Assembly (NCBI RefSeq): GCF_004027225.2
Contig: NC_044283.2
Location: 10,930,992-10,994,991, forward strand
DNA from: Strigops habroptila
Taxonomy: Eukaryota > Chordata > Aves > Psittaciformes > Psittacidae
Length of the DNA: 64,000 nt
Direction of reading: 5' to 3'
The notes below the pieces were generated by a model, which saw only the letters and a list, made by a program, of their open reading frames with translations, did not search any database and was not told the origin of the DNA. This document shows, piece by piece, positions 46,785-59,990 of this stretch. The position numbers were made by a program, and so were the translations under genes. Numbering within the stretch: position 1 is the stretch's first letter; the number at the start of each line of letters is the position of its first letter.

Positions 46785-49700
46785 TTCAATGTTTAGTCTT
46801 CTTAACTGAGCTGGTCTTAAATGGTTTTTTGGAAAGGTTTCTGCAAATTCAGACTTGGACTCTACTGATGAAAACCTTCAAGTAAAACCTTGGCTTATCT
46901 TCACCTGAAGTGAGTGAAGCCAGGATCTTACCTTTAATGTATTTTCCCCTTCAGTTATGCCTCTGTCGATCAGCAAAATGAGTGTGATGTAATGCGTAGA
47001 TCAGATATAAGCAGCCCTCAAAAGAGAAGCAGGAGCATCATCTCTCCACATGTAGTAAATGCCCTACCCACTGAACTTCACCATCACATACTTGGAGTCC
47101 ATGTTCTTTCATTCATATACAGCATCTCAGATTCTTGTTTGTACAGAGGGAGAAATGGAGCCCTTTCTACCTAAGTTGCAGCCTGGCCAAAGTGACATTC
47201 TTGAAGGAGAAGAGAGATTCTAACCTGAGCCCTCATACCCAGAGAAGACCATTGAAGCTCCACCTAGAAAAGCATGAAAGGGAGCTGTGGCTTCAACACA
47301 TGCAGCTCTGTTTTATGAACAGAGGGTGTCACTTCTTTTTACATGGTACTGGTAAGCTCCGCAGGATGGGCAGAGGAACATCTTGTTCTTGTATCCTGAA
47401 TAACTTTCTCCCAGAAATTCAGCTGCACTGTCAACTCTAAGGTATCCCCAGCCATCATAAGCATATTTTGAAATGTCTGCGAAACTCTGAGCAAAAGACA
47501 AATTCAGGATGAAAATGTCTTCCATTCCTGGGTATCTCCTATAAGATTTCACACAATTTGATCCTTTCTTGACTGTGTGGTCTTTCATCTGCCTGTGGCT
47601 CAGGTCTCCTGAGAAAAGCAGTTTAGTACTTCCTTGGCTTCCATCAAGGCAGTGAGCATAAAAAGGTAATGAAGTATTCAGACTACTGGTGGGGAGCCCA
47701 AAAGATATTTTAAATGTCTAAAGCAGACTTCATCCCAAACAACAACAATAAGAGTCTGATTAGCTGAAAAGCCAGATTTCAAGCTGAAAGCCAGCCTATG
47801 CTAAGCACCTGTAAGGAGAGATCAGCAGTCATTTGTAAAACAAAGGTCCTGTATCACCAATTGACATTCTGTTTTACCATGAATAAGGATAAATTGAAAC
47901 AGAAAATCTAAAAGATATTTTTATATTCTCATGAAGATGCATACCCAAACCCAATCTCCAAACCCACGCCATGGAGCAAGGGTGCTGAGCAATGTACTGG
48001 GTTTCGATACAACATTCTGAAAATGTGCATCAGGGCTGAGAGTAGCAAGCAAAGAGAACAGAGTGGTTGGATATGTAAAGACAGGAATTATAAAAGTGAA
48101 AAGGTGGTGGTAATGAGTCTGCCACTTAAGGTCAGGCTTCACTGAAATGCAGTTAGAGTGCCAAGCCTTCAGTTGAAAAAAATCAAACTGAGAAAGTGAG
48201 TTAAGTAAAGCTGCTCTAGGGTTAGTAGCATGAGGAGCAGGAGTCTTCTTGGAATGCATGAATCTGAAATGGATGAAATGCACAACAAATAACTTGGATA
48301 ATGTCCCAAAGGGGATGTTCTTGAGTTTTGTTTGGAGAGCCTCTACTGCCCTCAGTGGACTTGCACACTTGTGATAGTGGATTGGGCTGAGAATGAAGAT
48401 GCTTGAGTTATGGTTTGCAACATTCCTGAAGGCATCTGGTTAAAAAAGTGGTGTGAGTACACTGGAATGATCTGTAGTTCTCAACACTCAAAAATACTTT
48501 TAACCATATGGACCCTATGACATCTAACATACATGTTTTGCAATATGTTCACTGGCATATAGAATGTATGAGAAGCTTGGCTGGGAGCAACTTATGGTTC
48601 ATGCATTGCTCACTTACAGAAAAGAGCAGAAGCACCTAGTTCACATCGCAAACCCTCATGTCCTGGAAAGGAAAATGTGCTATTAAAGGGAGAGGAAAGG
48701 ATATGCAAAAGTGGGACCAGCCACTTGGCCTATATCACATTTGTAAGTCACAGGGAAAAGCAGCTCCAACTTAGAGAAGGATCTGGTTGCATACACTGTG
48801 CCAGGTGACATTTTGTTCTCCCAAGCTTCTGGCACTGAAAGATATTCATATATTTACAACCTTTCTTAAGGTCATCTCTGCTGTGTCTCCAGCTGAGCCA
48901 TTAAATATTAATTGGACCTGCTTATCAAAAATAAAAAGCAAAACCTCTAATTTACTTGTGTAATTAACACCTCCCACAAACCAGGTGTCCTCATAAACCA
49001 GACTGAACAAGCATTTGCTCTTCATAATCCTGAAATATGCTATGTGCTTTCGAGACAGACACACACAGTTGCTTGTTCATTTTGTGTGCACAAGTGCATG
49101 TAATTATTTGTGGGGAAAAAAGCCGTAAATACAACAGAAAATATGCACTCCAGGTGACTTAGTCAAACCTTACCACTCACACAAGCTAGTTCTCCTTTCG
49201 GGTTTTTTTCTCTTCTTTCTTCTTTTTAAGCACTTTGCCTAGAGGAGTTTGAACATCTTGTCACTGGTCATTTTATTCACCAAGACTCATTACTGCTACA
49301 TTTCTCAAAGAGCTCAAATTTTAACCCATAGTTGTAAAAAGCACAATCGTGCTCTGATTGTACAAGAGCACTTGCATTAAAGAACTTTGGTTCCCACATG
49401 CTTAACCATGTAATACTACTGACATTACAACTAGCTCTGAAATTGAAGTAGCAGCATTACTCATGTCAAGACAAGGTAAATACTTATTCCGTAGTCACTC
49501 AGCTGCACAGATTATTTGCACAAGTTTATTAGGTGCTGATTTACCCAGATGAATAACATGCCTGCTCTTCAGTAGGGCTAAGGAATTTGTGGAGTGAAAC
49601 TTCACAGAACACAAGGTTCTCGTTGCTCAGCTGCCGTCTAAGCTCAGAGACACATAAGTTTCCAGTATTGCACAACCCAAGAAAACTAGTTTTGTTTTTG

Positions 49701-51433
49701 CACTTGGACTGAAGCACATCCATCTTATCAGGATTTAGCAAGCTGGGATCCAGCTCATACCTAAACCTTTTGGGAATCTGTAGTCTAAGTGCTGCTTCAC
49801 CTTTATTGCTTCAGAAACTCAAGTCTGTCAGTCTCAGAGTTTACCTGTAATATAGGTGTTAGGAAAAAAAAGGGGGATAATTTCCTCTGAAGAGCTGCCA
49901 CTCTTTGTGATAAAAAAATTCATTAGGGCACTCACCTAGAAAATGGAGCACGCAGACTTGCTTCTTTCCTCTGAAAAAGCAGATGCAAAACTCCATCCTG
50001 GATCTCACCAGAAAGCATCCAAATCATCAGGTTCGGAAATACTTTGGTAGAGGTGTGTTAAGGGAAAAAAAATACTTAAAAAAAATGAAGTTGAATGTCT
50101 CCTCAGTTGCATAGACTAATTAAAAGTTTGTTGTGTTGCAGAGCTTATAATCTGGCTGGCATAAGGAGCAGGATGTCACCCAGGGATAGTGCAGTTCTCA
50201 ACTCCAATCTCTACTGCTAACATAGAAGTTTGGAGAACGGTAGAGAACCTTTTTGTCAATTCAGATTGCAACCAGGAGCTGAAAAACCACAGCCCAGGAG
50301 CTTTCTTTGGGTCCTGCTGCTACTGCTTTGTGGAAATGATGGCTCTCTCACACACTGTTTTAACAACTCACTATCATTTTCCCTAAGCAGCCACAGGTGG
50401 GTGACAGCTCCTACTCCTAGAGAAGTGGTGGTTTCAGGCAGTTCCTGCTGATCCCAGTGGCATTTCCAACTCCACAACACACCTGCCAGGTATTTGTCAG
50501 TCTCTTGTCTCCCAGCAAAAGCCACTCCAGGCTATTGGGCAGGAAATCCAGGTAAAGTTTCCTGGAGCATTACCTTTGCATTGTCAAGAATGTGTCGGTG
50601 GCAAGATGCCATTTTGGATATCACGCTTCAGCTTTGTTGGAAATCTGATCCAAACCAAACTCTACTGACAGGACTGTGTATCCAATGATTGTTTTACCTA
50701 AAATGTCAGTAAGAGGGAATCCACAACCTTGCCACCTCTGGTGAATGCTCCCATCATGTAAGATATATGTTCTCACTTCCAATATAGAACTAAATCATTT
50801 GATCCTTTTAGCAGCATCCCCAAAAATGGGGGCAAAATGTAGTTTCCCCCTACCTCCTCCCATCACTGAATAACCCAGGGCATGGTGAATGAAGCACCAA
50901 GCTAACAAGTTTTGCCTACATCAGGAAGCTGGGGGAAAGAAACTGAGGCTTCCCACTGAATGCTTCCTGCTTAGTTAGAAAAAGAGCAAGCCCTTCTCTG
51001 GTGGGTAGTAGGGAGTGAGAAAAAGAGAGAAAGAAAAATTTACCTGCAGAATTGGCTGTGCATACTGAGCAGCGGAAGACATCTTTTGGTAATGCTAAAC
51101 AAGGCAGTTGAACTTCATTGCAAATAAAGATAAATAGGACTACAGCTCTCCTCGCCCTTCCTTAGCTTCTGGTCTACAGCATATTGCAGATCTTAGCTTC
51201 CTAACTTTCTATGAAATCAAATTGAAAGGATGTTCTGCTACACACAGCAGAGGCTCAAAATCTTTTCTTTTGTTTGTTTTTCTTTTTTTTTATTCCCATC
51301 TAGATCTGAGCACCTCCAGAAATGTTCAATGCTTTGTGAGGTTGAGCGGTATTGTAAAGTGTGTACATGAAAACCTCCTTAACTGGCATGAATATGCTTC
51401 ATGAATTAATTTAATAGCCGATGTAGCAGTTTA

Positions 51434-51473
51434 ACTATGTTCTATACCTTTATACTATGTTTTATACCTTTAA
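51434..51473. repeat. 20-bp tandem duplication
   Basis: Two copies of actatgttctatacctttat, the second with two changes, in AT-rich intergenic DNA. Confidence 0.8.
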
Positions 51474-53671
51474 AATGTGACTTACAATTTAATAGCTAGA
51501 AAGTTTATTTTTTTGCCTTTACTATTTTCTTGATACTAAAATAGAAAAAAAATAACAGTAAAGCTTTATTTCATTTGTATGTTTTGGAGGTGACAATTTA
51601 ATACACTTAACTATATGTAACATATTCCTTTCTTAAAGTGAGCACCATTTTTTTAGGAAACCAAAGGTAAGCTAACAATTGTAGGTATCGTTAAACTCAT
51701 TCACAGATAAATGCTCTGGTTTATCAAAACCTTTTGGCACAAAAGTGACTAAGAAATGACTGAAAATTTAGCATCCACCCCCCACAGACATATGTGGTTC
51801 TTATGTGGCAGCTGAAATGAAAGACTGAAGCACTGGGGTTTTGTAGCAGGAGGCATGTGGAGGAAGACAGGAGACAGTAAAACTGGAAAGATTCCATAGA
51901 CAACTTCTTTTTTTTTCTGAAATACTGTATTTACACAAAATTGGAGAGAGTACAAATACTGTTACTAAGAAGACAAAACCATTATAGTACATTCAATTTA
52001 AACACAGGCATAACTATAGATGCAAAACACAGAGGCCTAAGGTACTTGCACAGGGGAAAAAAAAGCATCAGAAAGGCCTCAGAGATTAAAAGCAGGAGGT
52101 AAGAGAACATTGTACTTGTCACGCAGCATCACCTTTCCTTGACTTCACTGGGCTTGCAATAAGATACTCTCCTTCCTCATTGTGGATGGTGAGGAAAACT
52201 CTCTTGATGTACTGACTGCTCAACACTGATTTTACAACACGGTTAAGTGTGTACTTAATTTTCAGCATGGGAATAGAGCTGTTAACTTCAAAGGAAATTA
52301 TATTTGTGCCTAATCACACACTTACCAAGAATAGCCTTCTCAATGCTTCATAAGGTCAAGTCCATTGTTACATAAAAAATAAGTGTTATTTACCATCTTC
52401 TTCTTTTTTCCCTTAAAATATACTTTAGAATTTCTTAAATTTTACCCTTATGTAATCAATTAGAAAATAGTAGCTTACTGAATGCCATAGAATATTTTAA
52501 TTCATGTCATATAATCAAAGGAATATAGTTCAAAAATAATTCCCACATTTTTCCAAAGCCTGTTTAGATTTAAAAAGAAATAAAAGAGAAAAATACATGT
52601 AATAATAAAGCAGCTTCATGTTTCTGGTCATTTTGCAGCACGTCTGTTATAATATTTCTCGGACATCTCTTGGTATCAGTTAAAATCATCAGATTAATTG
52701 ATCATTACAAAAGAAAAGATCGTACAATATTATTACAATCCACCAAATATAGCCAATGCATGAAATATTTTACACATTACATATCCCTTAAAAAGAATTA
52801 ATATATTTTAGCCTGTTCTTTGAAAACACATAACTTCCGAAGTAATATATCTTCAACACAGTGGTATCTGTCACTTCTACTGCCTAACTGCTTTTTTTTT
52901 CTGAATAAAAGCTTGTTTGAATAGGACTACTAGCTCAGTGATGGAACTACAGTGCTATTTAACTAAATTCCGTATATGTCTTTGTTACTGTTGCTGTTAT
53001 TGTAATCACATACCACTGAAGTGCTAAATATTAGTAACTCAGATGTGTGGACTTTGGTTATGCTTGATAGAATACTGGCATATCAAATATATGTACCACT
53101 TCCTAAAGGCTATGTTACAATCATGATGCCTAGTAATATATAATAGTAACAACGATCTCAGATTCAAAGTGCTGACTCACTTGAGGCACCAATACAATAA
53201 ATCAATCAATTAGAAGACTTATTTGTAATGTTCAAAGCTAATAGAGCAGATCCTTGGCTGCTGAGTTACATGCACAGCACTGTGGACTCTCAACCATTCC
53301 TTCCATCCTAGGGATTCCTATGGTCCCAGAAGACACTGGAATGTCACATCTGTTGTGGAGTGCTCCAAGACATACCAAGTCTTCAGACATGAAACATTAA
53401 AAGCCCTCTAAGCTTCTCTAAAACCTCCAAAGGCTCTCTTAAAACCCCTCAAGCCTACTCCATTCGCTCAGGGACATGACTTTGCCGAATATTGTACTTG
53501 GCTGCAGACCAGGGCAGAGCCTTTCATGAAAGTCCACAATTAAATGCATTGTATTACTGCAGCTTTCATACCCTGGAGGCACTGTCACCACTGTCGGCTT
53601 GAGAGGGGAAAGGCAGCTTTCCAGCAGCAGCAAACACCTGTCTCACTCGAAGGAGAATGCTTTTCATGTTG

Positions 53672-53909
53672 TTAGTTTGTTCTGTGCAAGCAGTAATCGT
53701 TTTCGGTGTCAAGAGAGCTGTTGTACCCCGAGGACGGATACAGGTCCCTCTTAAGTATCCTATTGATGATGTTGATCAGAACTTTTTTGTACTGTTGACG
53801 TAAAAGTGAGTAAACAAATGGATCTGAGGCAGCCTTACTGTAGGTGAGGCACTTGCTTATAATTCCCCAGTAGTAATTTATGGTAACAAAAGGAAGGAGC
53901 TCTATCAAC
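53672..53909 (-). CDS. GPR78: GPR78 exon 3: TM7 and C-terminal tail
   Basis: Residues 261-339 and the TAA stop. TM7 contains KCLTYSKAASDPFVYSLL. The tail has a basic juxtamembrane helix (RQQYKKVLINIINRILKR) and ends SLDTENDYCLHRTN. Acceptor GTTTGACAG|GTTG. Confidence 0.93.
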
Positions 53910-56900
53910 CTGTCAAACATTAAAGAGAGATGGAAACACTTGAGTGTTATATTCACACCAAGCCCAGTCCACAAGTCATGCCTCATGAAACATTAAGGTA
54001 GCACTTATTTTCTTACAGTACACAGTCCCTGCAGGAGAAGGGCTCTGTACTTACTCCTTGTATTCAATAAAGGCAAAGGGAACTTTCCTAGTAAGGCCAC
54101 TGCAAAACAAGAATCATTCTCTCTATGGAAAGAGAGAAAAAGTGTGTTTTCAAGGTTAATGCTCCCATGCATCAGAGATAAGAAAGTGCTGCAGTTTATT
54201 GCTCACTTTCTGAATTTCGAAAGTTTTGCTGGCAAGTGGTCAAAATTTCAGTGACATAACTAACTACCCCTCTCCCATGGCAAGTTTGAGATAGACAAAT
54301 GTGACTTGTGGCACCCAGGTGCACTCAACTCAGTTGCCTAAGTACAGCTGTCTAGTGACAGTTGAGACATTTGGGCATAACATCCTTGGCATCAGGCTGC
54401 TGCTCCTGGAAGTTGTTGGTCTCTAGGTCCTGTGTCATATCTGCCAACCTACATAGAGGTTTTGGATACTATGTAGCATCTCAAATGACACCAGAAACCT
54501 TGTCTAGGTCACTGAATCCACCCCTCAGATACAGAAAAGTGAATCTGCATTACACCACTGCTGTGAATTATCACGTGTGCAAAGAGGATTCATGGTAGAC
54601 TACTGTACTATGAAGAACACGGCAGTATCTCAGAGAGATTTGGGTGGCATCTGCAATCCCATAGTATGCTTAGGAGCACAACTGCATCTACTTACCTATT
54701 AAAGTTTCTGCGTGCACTTGGCTGACCGCTAGTTTGGCCAAAAAAAACCAAGGAGACAACACTTTTATCATCATTATATAAACAGCCAGCTGTCTCCAGA
54801 CCTGTGTCTCCTAGTCTGTGCTTCATGGATGATTTAGTGGCCTCAGCACTTCAGTTGAGATGGGTGTATTAATCATGGGGGGAGAAACCACAACTAAGTT
54901 AAACAATTTCCATAGAAGTGAGAGCAAACCTTCAGACGGTTTCAGCAACAGTCTGGCACACAGCTTATCTGCAGCAGGCAAACTCTCCAGGAGGGCCGAA
55001 AGAACAGGGTGAGAAGTTTTTATTATTCGTACATCTTTTGTGAAACCTTTTGCAGGAGCAAGAATATACTGCTTTGCTATATTCATTCCAGGTTGGAAAA
55101 AAAGTACCATGAGATAAAATAGCCCTTTTCTGTAGCCTAAAAAGATCACTGTTTGAAGATATTAGATCAGAAGCTTTCTCAAGGTTTGAAGAACCTTCTG
55201 GCCTCTTTCCAAAGTGCAGAGCTTCCAATTTGCAGGGCGTTGACTTTTGAAGCTCTTCCAATCCTTCTGCATCGAAAAACTGACTTACCACCTCTAGGAC
55301 TGAACATTGCAACAAGGGATTGAACTCTGACAGAAAAATTTCACATTTATATGTATAAAAGTGAAATCATTCTTATGGCAAGTGCATTTAAAAACCAATG
55401 ACTTTTGTTTGAAGCTGCTTGGAAAAAATTCCAGTGAATTCAAAACAGAACAGGAAGACAGAAAATGTGAGATATAAATAATTGTACAATGAATGACACT
55501 TGCTGCATGGTTGCTCAGGTTTATCCCATCCTGTATATTGTCCTAATACAAGAAATACACATTTGATATTTACACAATTGATATTTTTATGAAGACATTA
55601 AATAAGAAGAGTAAGGTATCTTTCGGTCATGGAAATAGATGTATTACTCTGTGTTCCCTTTTATGTATTATGGGCCCAAACACAATTGCACTGAAGCCAA
55701 CAGAAGAAAAATTACACAGATTTTAATAAGATAAAGGGTCTGGCCAAATCAAGTCAGCCTGAGAAATATCCATCTGAATGCATCTTAGTATCATTTTCTT
55801 GTTTTCAGTGCTGTTACAAAAAAGATGAAATTCATCTGTCGGCTTTTAGTGAACAGAAGAATATATTGCTAATGATCCTAATCTCATTCACATTTCTGAA
55901 ATGAGGAGCAAATACTGAGCTCACAACGCAACCTGAGTCACCGGGCCAAATAGCAAGAAAACAGGGAGGGTATCTTTCACATTGCCTCCACAGAGATTGC
56001 TTCAGTGCCACCCGCCTGGAAACCAGAAGGGAGGAAGAAAGGAGAAATGGGCATGGCAGCAAGTCCTCCAGTCTCACCTCCACCACCGCCTTTTATCTAG
56101 TGCTGCCTGGAAACTGTCTTGCCACTGAGGCAAAAAGCCTTTGAGAATGTCCTCCCCAGACCCTGCCCATTTTGCTGTCACTGACCAACTCGGTCCTTGT
56201 GGCTGAGACAGAAGCTGTGCTTTGACACACACATTTACACAACCAGCCCTCAGCCTTCTCTCTAGTGACACGTAAGGTACCAGTTTGTCACACATAGAAA
56301 ATGCACCACCTCACATTTGCCAAATGCAAGGTCTAAAGAAGGAAGTCTCTTTCATTTTAGAAGTTTATGAGAAGTATCTTCACCCTGAAAAATGTGGCAG
56401 TGCTGGAATTTGCTGAGCTTGGTAATGTTCAGATGGAAAGAAGATGGCAAAATCCACTTTGCTCAATATAATTATATCCTGATTATGGCAAAAGTGAATA
56501 GAAAATGACTCAGAATGTACTGAACAGTGATCAATTAACCTTTTTACTCTGTGATGTAATGTTAATATTTGTAATAATCCTTTCAACAGCAGGGGAAAAA
56601 AAGAAAGCAGCAGTTATCCAGGCAATCAGTCAAGAATCCCTTCAACCTATAAATGGGAACTGAAATACATGTCATCCTAAAGGTTAAAAAATGTAGTCAT
56701 TTTTGTGCAGAGGCCTAAATCTGTGGAAGAAAAGGGCAAAGACAATGGTCATAAATGGCTTATGTGTATGTGGCTGTGTAGGATCAGTGCACTAAAGCTG
56801 GCTGATTTCTATAAGCTGGGGTGGGTGCAGACCCTGGCAGCTCGGTAGCAACCTTGAGGAGCCCTCAGCAGGGTGGGTTTGCAGACTAGTGCCCCTTCCT

Positions 56901-59106
56901 TGGCAGAAGTCAGTATTCGAGGGTGTCTTGGACACACTGTCAAGTGGGAAATACTCTAAAAAATCACTTTTGAACCATGTAGCCCATTTTAGTCCAGAGA
57001 TGAAAGGCTAAACCCTGAGGTGCGGCAATTCAGTGTAGTTACGTTAGCTTCCAGCTCACTGGTTTATGCAAGTTATAAAATAATAACCATATGTGCTATA
57101 AAGACTATACAAGTATGGAATGAGAATGAGGCATGACTACTTATAAAGGTGCAGACCACCAGGGTGGATGCCAATAACTCTGGCTAGGTTACTGGCATGA
57201 GGAGCATGATGTTTCTTATACATTTAAAAAATCTAATGGTTGGTTTTCCTGGGAGATAACTCTTACACCTCATCACAAGGCCATGCTGCACCATTAGCAA
57301 TGCATTTTAGAGACATTAATGTTTCTAGACACAAAGCTTATCTGAGAAATTATCAGCCTGGATAAATGTAAATTATGTCACTTCAGCTTCCAATAGCATC
57401 AAGCTTGGCCTTATGCCTTAAAAAAGAAAAAAAGACGTAAGCTAATCAGGAAAAGCTGTCTGCTTTCCCCTCTATTGCTTGGGTTGTGCTAATAAGGAAG
57501 GGTGATGAGTCTTTTAAACTGTCTTCATCTCCCACTGGCATGTAATTAATTCCTGGTACTTGTCCTAAAAGCCTCTTGCTCTTGGCAGTGGTGCCCAGAC
57601 CTGGCTGCAATGGGGAAAGGAAAGCCAGAGGCTGGGTGCGCAGGCAGAGTCACTGTGTGTAAGTGTGTGTGAGCGTGAGTGCGCTTTGCCACTCAGAACC
57701 GGCCCCTGGTCTCTGCCAGGCTCTGGCACCCCAAAATTAGCTGTAGACCCCCCCTTTCTCCCCCCAGGCACCTGCACATCCGAGGCCATATCAGTCCCAG
57801 AAAGTCTCCCACCCCAACAGGCGATACTAACCTGGTGATAATGTAAGGACCAAAACAGATCACGAATGATCCTATAAAAATACTGATTTTCTTGGTAGCC
57901 CGCTGCCTCCTCCGTTTCTGCTCATTAAGACAGCGCTGCTTCACACTGCGAAGGGAAAAGAGCAGTCGGTGGGTTAAAGCAAGAAGCGGGGAGGCGGGAG
58001 AGGAGTCCAAGAGCGAAGGGAAGGATCCGCTCCCGGACCTAGAGCCGCTGCACCAGGAAGGGGAGATCAGGGTAGCCTTTGCGCCGGCCAGAGACGGGGG
58101 CAATCCCGGGGAAAGGGAGGGCAGTCCCCGGGGAAGAGAGGGCAGCCCCCGCCCCGCCGAGCCTGGAGACGATCGCACTCACCCAAGCAGCGGCTTCCGG
58201 TTAAACGGGAGCACCCGTCGGAGCGGGATTAGCATTTAAATAAAGCAGGTTACAAATGCACAACCCACCGTTTTCTGGCACTATAAGCGGCGTCTGATAC
58301 TAGAGGCAGAAGCGCTCGCCATGTGGCCGGGGTAGGGGCGGGCAGGATGGGGTGCTGGGGGGAGGCAGGGCATCCTCTCCGCCCGGGGTACCTACCGCGG
58401 GTGCCCCGGGACTGTGCATACAAACACACACGCGTTACCTGGGGTGGATATCCACCAGCAAAACCAGAGTCTGCATGGTGATAATGTCTATCCGCTTGCA
58501 GTGGAACCGTGCAACTTTCAGCACCTTTAAATAGGTGAAACACAAGATCACCAGTGATAGCATGAAACTGGTGGAGTGAAAGACGATGGTGAACACTGTA
58601 AACCTTCTCCGCTCTGTCTCTTCTTTCAGGTGCAAGGTGCAAGAGGCATAAACGCTGCTGTAGTCTACCCACGAGTAAAACAAGGATACCAAGGGGAACG
58701 TGAGGGAGTGGAGCCACGAGTAGCCCATCAGTATCACAGCGTCCTTATACCGCATCTTGCTAGTGTAGCTTAAGGGGAACACCACGGCAATCCATTTATC
58801 GATGCTGAGTGCTGCCATGCTCAGCATCGTGTTGGAAGTCAGGAAAGTTTCCAGGAAACCCACCGCTTTGCAGACGCAGCCCCCGAGGGGTTGCTGGTTC
58901 CTCAGGATCCCCAGAAGGGTAAAAGGCATGTTCAGGACGGTGAGAAGCAGGTTGCAAAACGATAAGTTCACCAGGAAAACCCCGGCGACCTGCTTGCGGA
59001 TCTCCGTACTGTAGACGAAGCATAGCAGCACCAGGAGGTTGGAGAGCAGGGAGACAACCAGCACCAGCACGAGGAGCAACGCCAGCAGCACGCCTGCCAA
59101 GTCCAT
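53672..59106 (-). CDS. GPR78: Orphan G protein-coupled receptor 78, 3 exons, 339 aa
   Basis: Class A seven-helix receptor of the GPR26/GPR78 pair, known as constitutively active, Gs-coupled orphans of the plasma membrane. Exons 59106-58439, 57945-57832 and 53909-53672 join in phase 2 with GT-AG borders and total 1020 nt. Visible: very short N-terminus; TM1 about 5-30; TM3 with DKW (103-105) in place of DRY; TM5 and a basic third loop (KVLKVARFHCKRID) with EQKRRRQRATKK at 231-242; TM6 CFGPY (253-257); TM7 SDPFVYSLL (289-297, DPxxY); possible disulphide C79-C156. The C-terminus SLDTENDYCLHRTN resembles the end of mammalian GPR78, not GPR26, while TM3-TM5 read closer to GPR26. The neighbouring CPZ on the same strand matches mammalian synteny and supports GPR78. 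The start ATG has G at -3 and +4. Confidence 0.92.
53910..57831 (-). other. GPR78 intron 2
   Basis: 3922 bp. Two overlapping open frames at 54823-55315 are not recognised. A GT-rich run lies near 57655. Confidence 0.8.
57832..57945 (-). CDS. GPR78: GPR78 exon 2: third loop and TM6
   Basis: 114 nt coding residues 223-260 plus two bases: SVKQRCLNEQKRRRQRATKK, then TM6 with VICFGPYIIT. Acceptor CCCTTCGCAG|TG, donor CACCAG|GTTAGT; phase 2 on both sides. Confidence 0.92.
57946..58438 (-). other. GPR78 intron 1
   Basis: 493 bp, GC-rich, part of the CpG-rich region. Confidence 0.85.
58439..59106 (-). CDS. GPR78: GPR78 exon 1: TM1 to third intracellular loop
   Basis: Codes residues 1-222 plus two bases, covering TM1-TM5 and the beginning of the third loop (ITMQTLVLLVDIHP). 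Donor CCCCAG|GTAACG; reading through the donor would stop at once (AGG TAA). It lies inside the CpG-rich region. Confidence 0.93.
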
Positions 59107-59990
59107 CTCTCAGCGGGTCGCCGGGAGCGGGCGAGGGCAGGAGGAAGGGGGCACCCGAGCCGGCACCGCAGCCTCGCCTGCCGCCGCCCGCGACCGCCCG
59201 CGCATGTTGCCGGCGGCGCGGACCGGGGGGCAGGGGCCGGGGCAGCGGGGTGTAGGGAGAGCAGCAGCGGGTGGGAGGCAGAGCAGAATGTGCAGAGAGA
59301 GGGACGAAGGGAGCGGGGCTGACGGGCCGGCCGGGCGGGGCAGAGCGGAGAGGACCCGCGGGATTCCCTGATAGCGATGCTAGGCGGCGGGCGAGCGGGG
59401 TCCGTTGGAGCAGCGCCGGGGCACCCGGCGGCCGGAGCCGGAGGTAGGGGGGAGACCGGGGGACCCGGGAATGCGAGTAGGAGCTAGCGGGGCCGGGGCA
59501 CCCGAGAACCGAGGCTAGCGGGGCCGGGATGTTGCGGTCTGGAGCTGGGAGCCGGGCCGGGGCTGGGGGGACCCAGGGCGCGGTGCTCGCTGCGCGCTGT
59601 CCGCGGTGCTGAAGCGGGCGCTGCCCCGACGGCCGCGCCGCCCTGGCCTCAGGCCGCGGTCCGCCGTGCCCCCCGCGCCGGCGCCCGCTCCATGTCCCGT
59701 CGCGGCTGCCCCTCCTCTGGGCGCACGGCCTCCTTCAGGCACTGAGCATCTTCCCCCGGTGCCCAGCCCCTGAAATACTCGAGCCGCCGAGCCTCCCGCG
59801 GCGACTCATGCGCAGACGAGCGGCTACGAGGCACAGGCTCAGCCAGGGATCGCGGATCGTTCTGATCCACTCCCGGACCGCAGGCGAGCGCAACAGGAAG
59901 CCCAACTTTCCGCTAATGCGCAGAGCAGAAAGGATCAGACCTGGCTGGCGAGGAGTTGCTACTAGTTTAATCCCTGCGCAGGGCTCAGGC
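59107..59990 (-). promoter_or_regulatory. CpG-rich 5' flank of GPR78, probable promoter
   Basis: Very GC-rich and CpG-dense sequence begins inside exons 1-2 (from about 57.9 kb) and continues to about 60.0 kb, where composition drops sharply to AT-rich. I see no TATA box at a suitable distance on the minus strand. A CpG island covering a first exon is the usual promoter form for neuronal GPCR genes. A 15-bp repeat (gctagcggggccggg) occurs at 59483-59497 and 59514-59528. Confidence 0.6.

Larger units (their letters stand above)
35099..53671. other. Intergenic region between CPZ and GPR78
   Basis: 18.6 kb with no supported gene. The first few hundred bases should hold the CPZ 5' UTR and promoter, but I see no clear TATA box and no strong CpG island. 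The region contains a CR1 end (39728), a solo LTR (45858) and small tandem repeats; the part next to 53671 is likely GPR78 3' UTR. Confidence 0.7.

Noticed and set aside
47313-47588. 91-codon minus-strand frame with a CPSC motif
   Set aside because: A single CxxC-like motif is not enough; no homologue recognised and no flanking splice signals that I trust.
54823-55315. Two overlapping minus-strand frames (108 and 116 codons) in GPR78 intron 2
   Set aside because: They might be a frameshifted relic, but no family is recognisable and no splice or retro-copy signs are visible.
57892-58239. Open frame antisense to GPR78 exon 2 and intron 1
   Set aside because: A product of high GC and of the shadow of the real exon.
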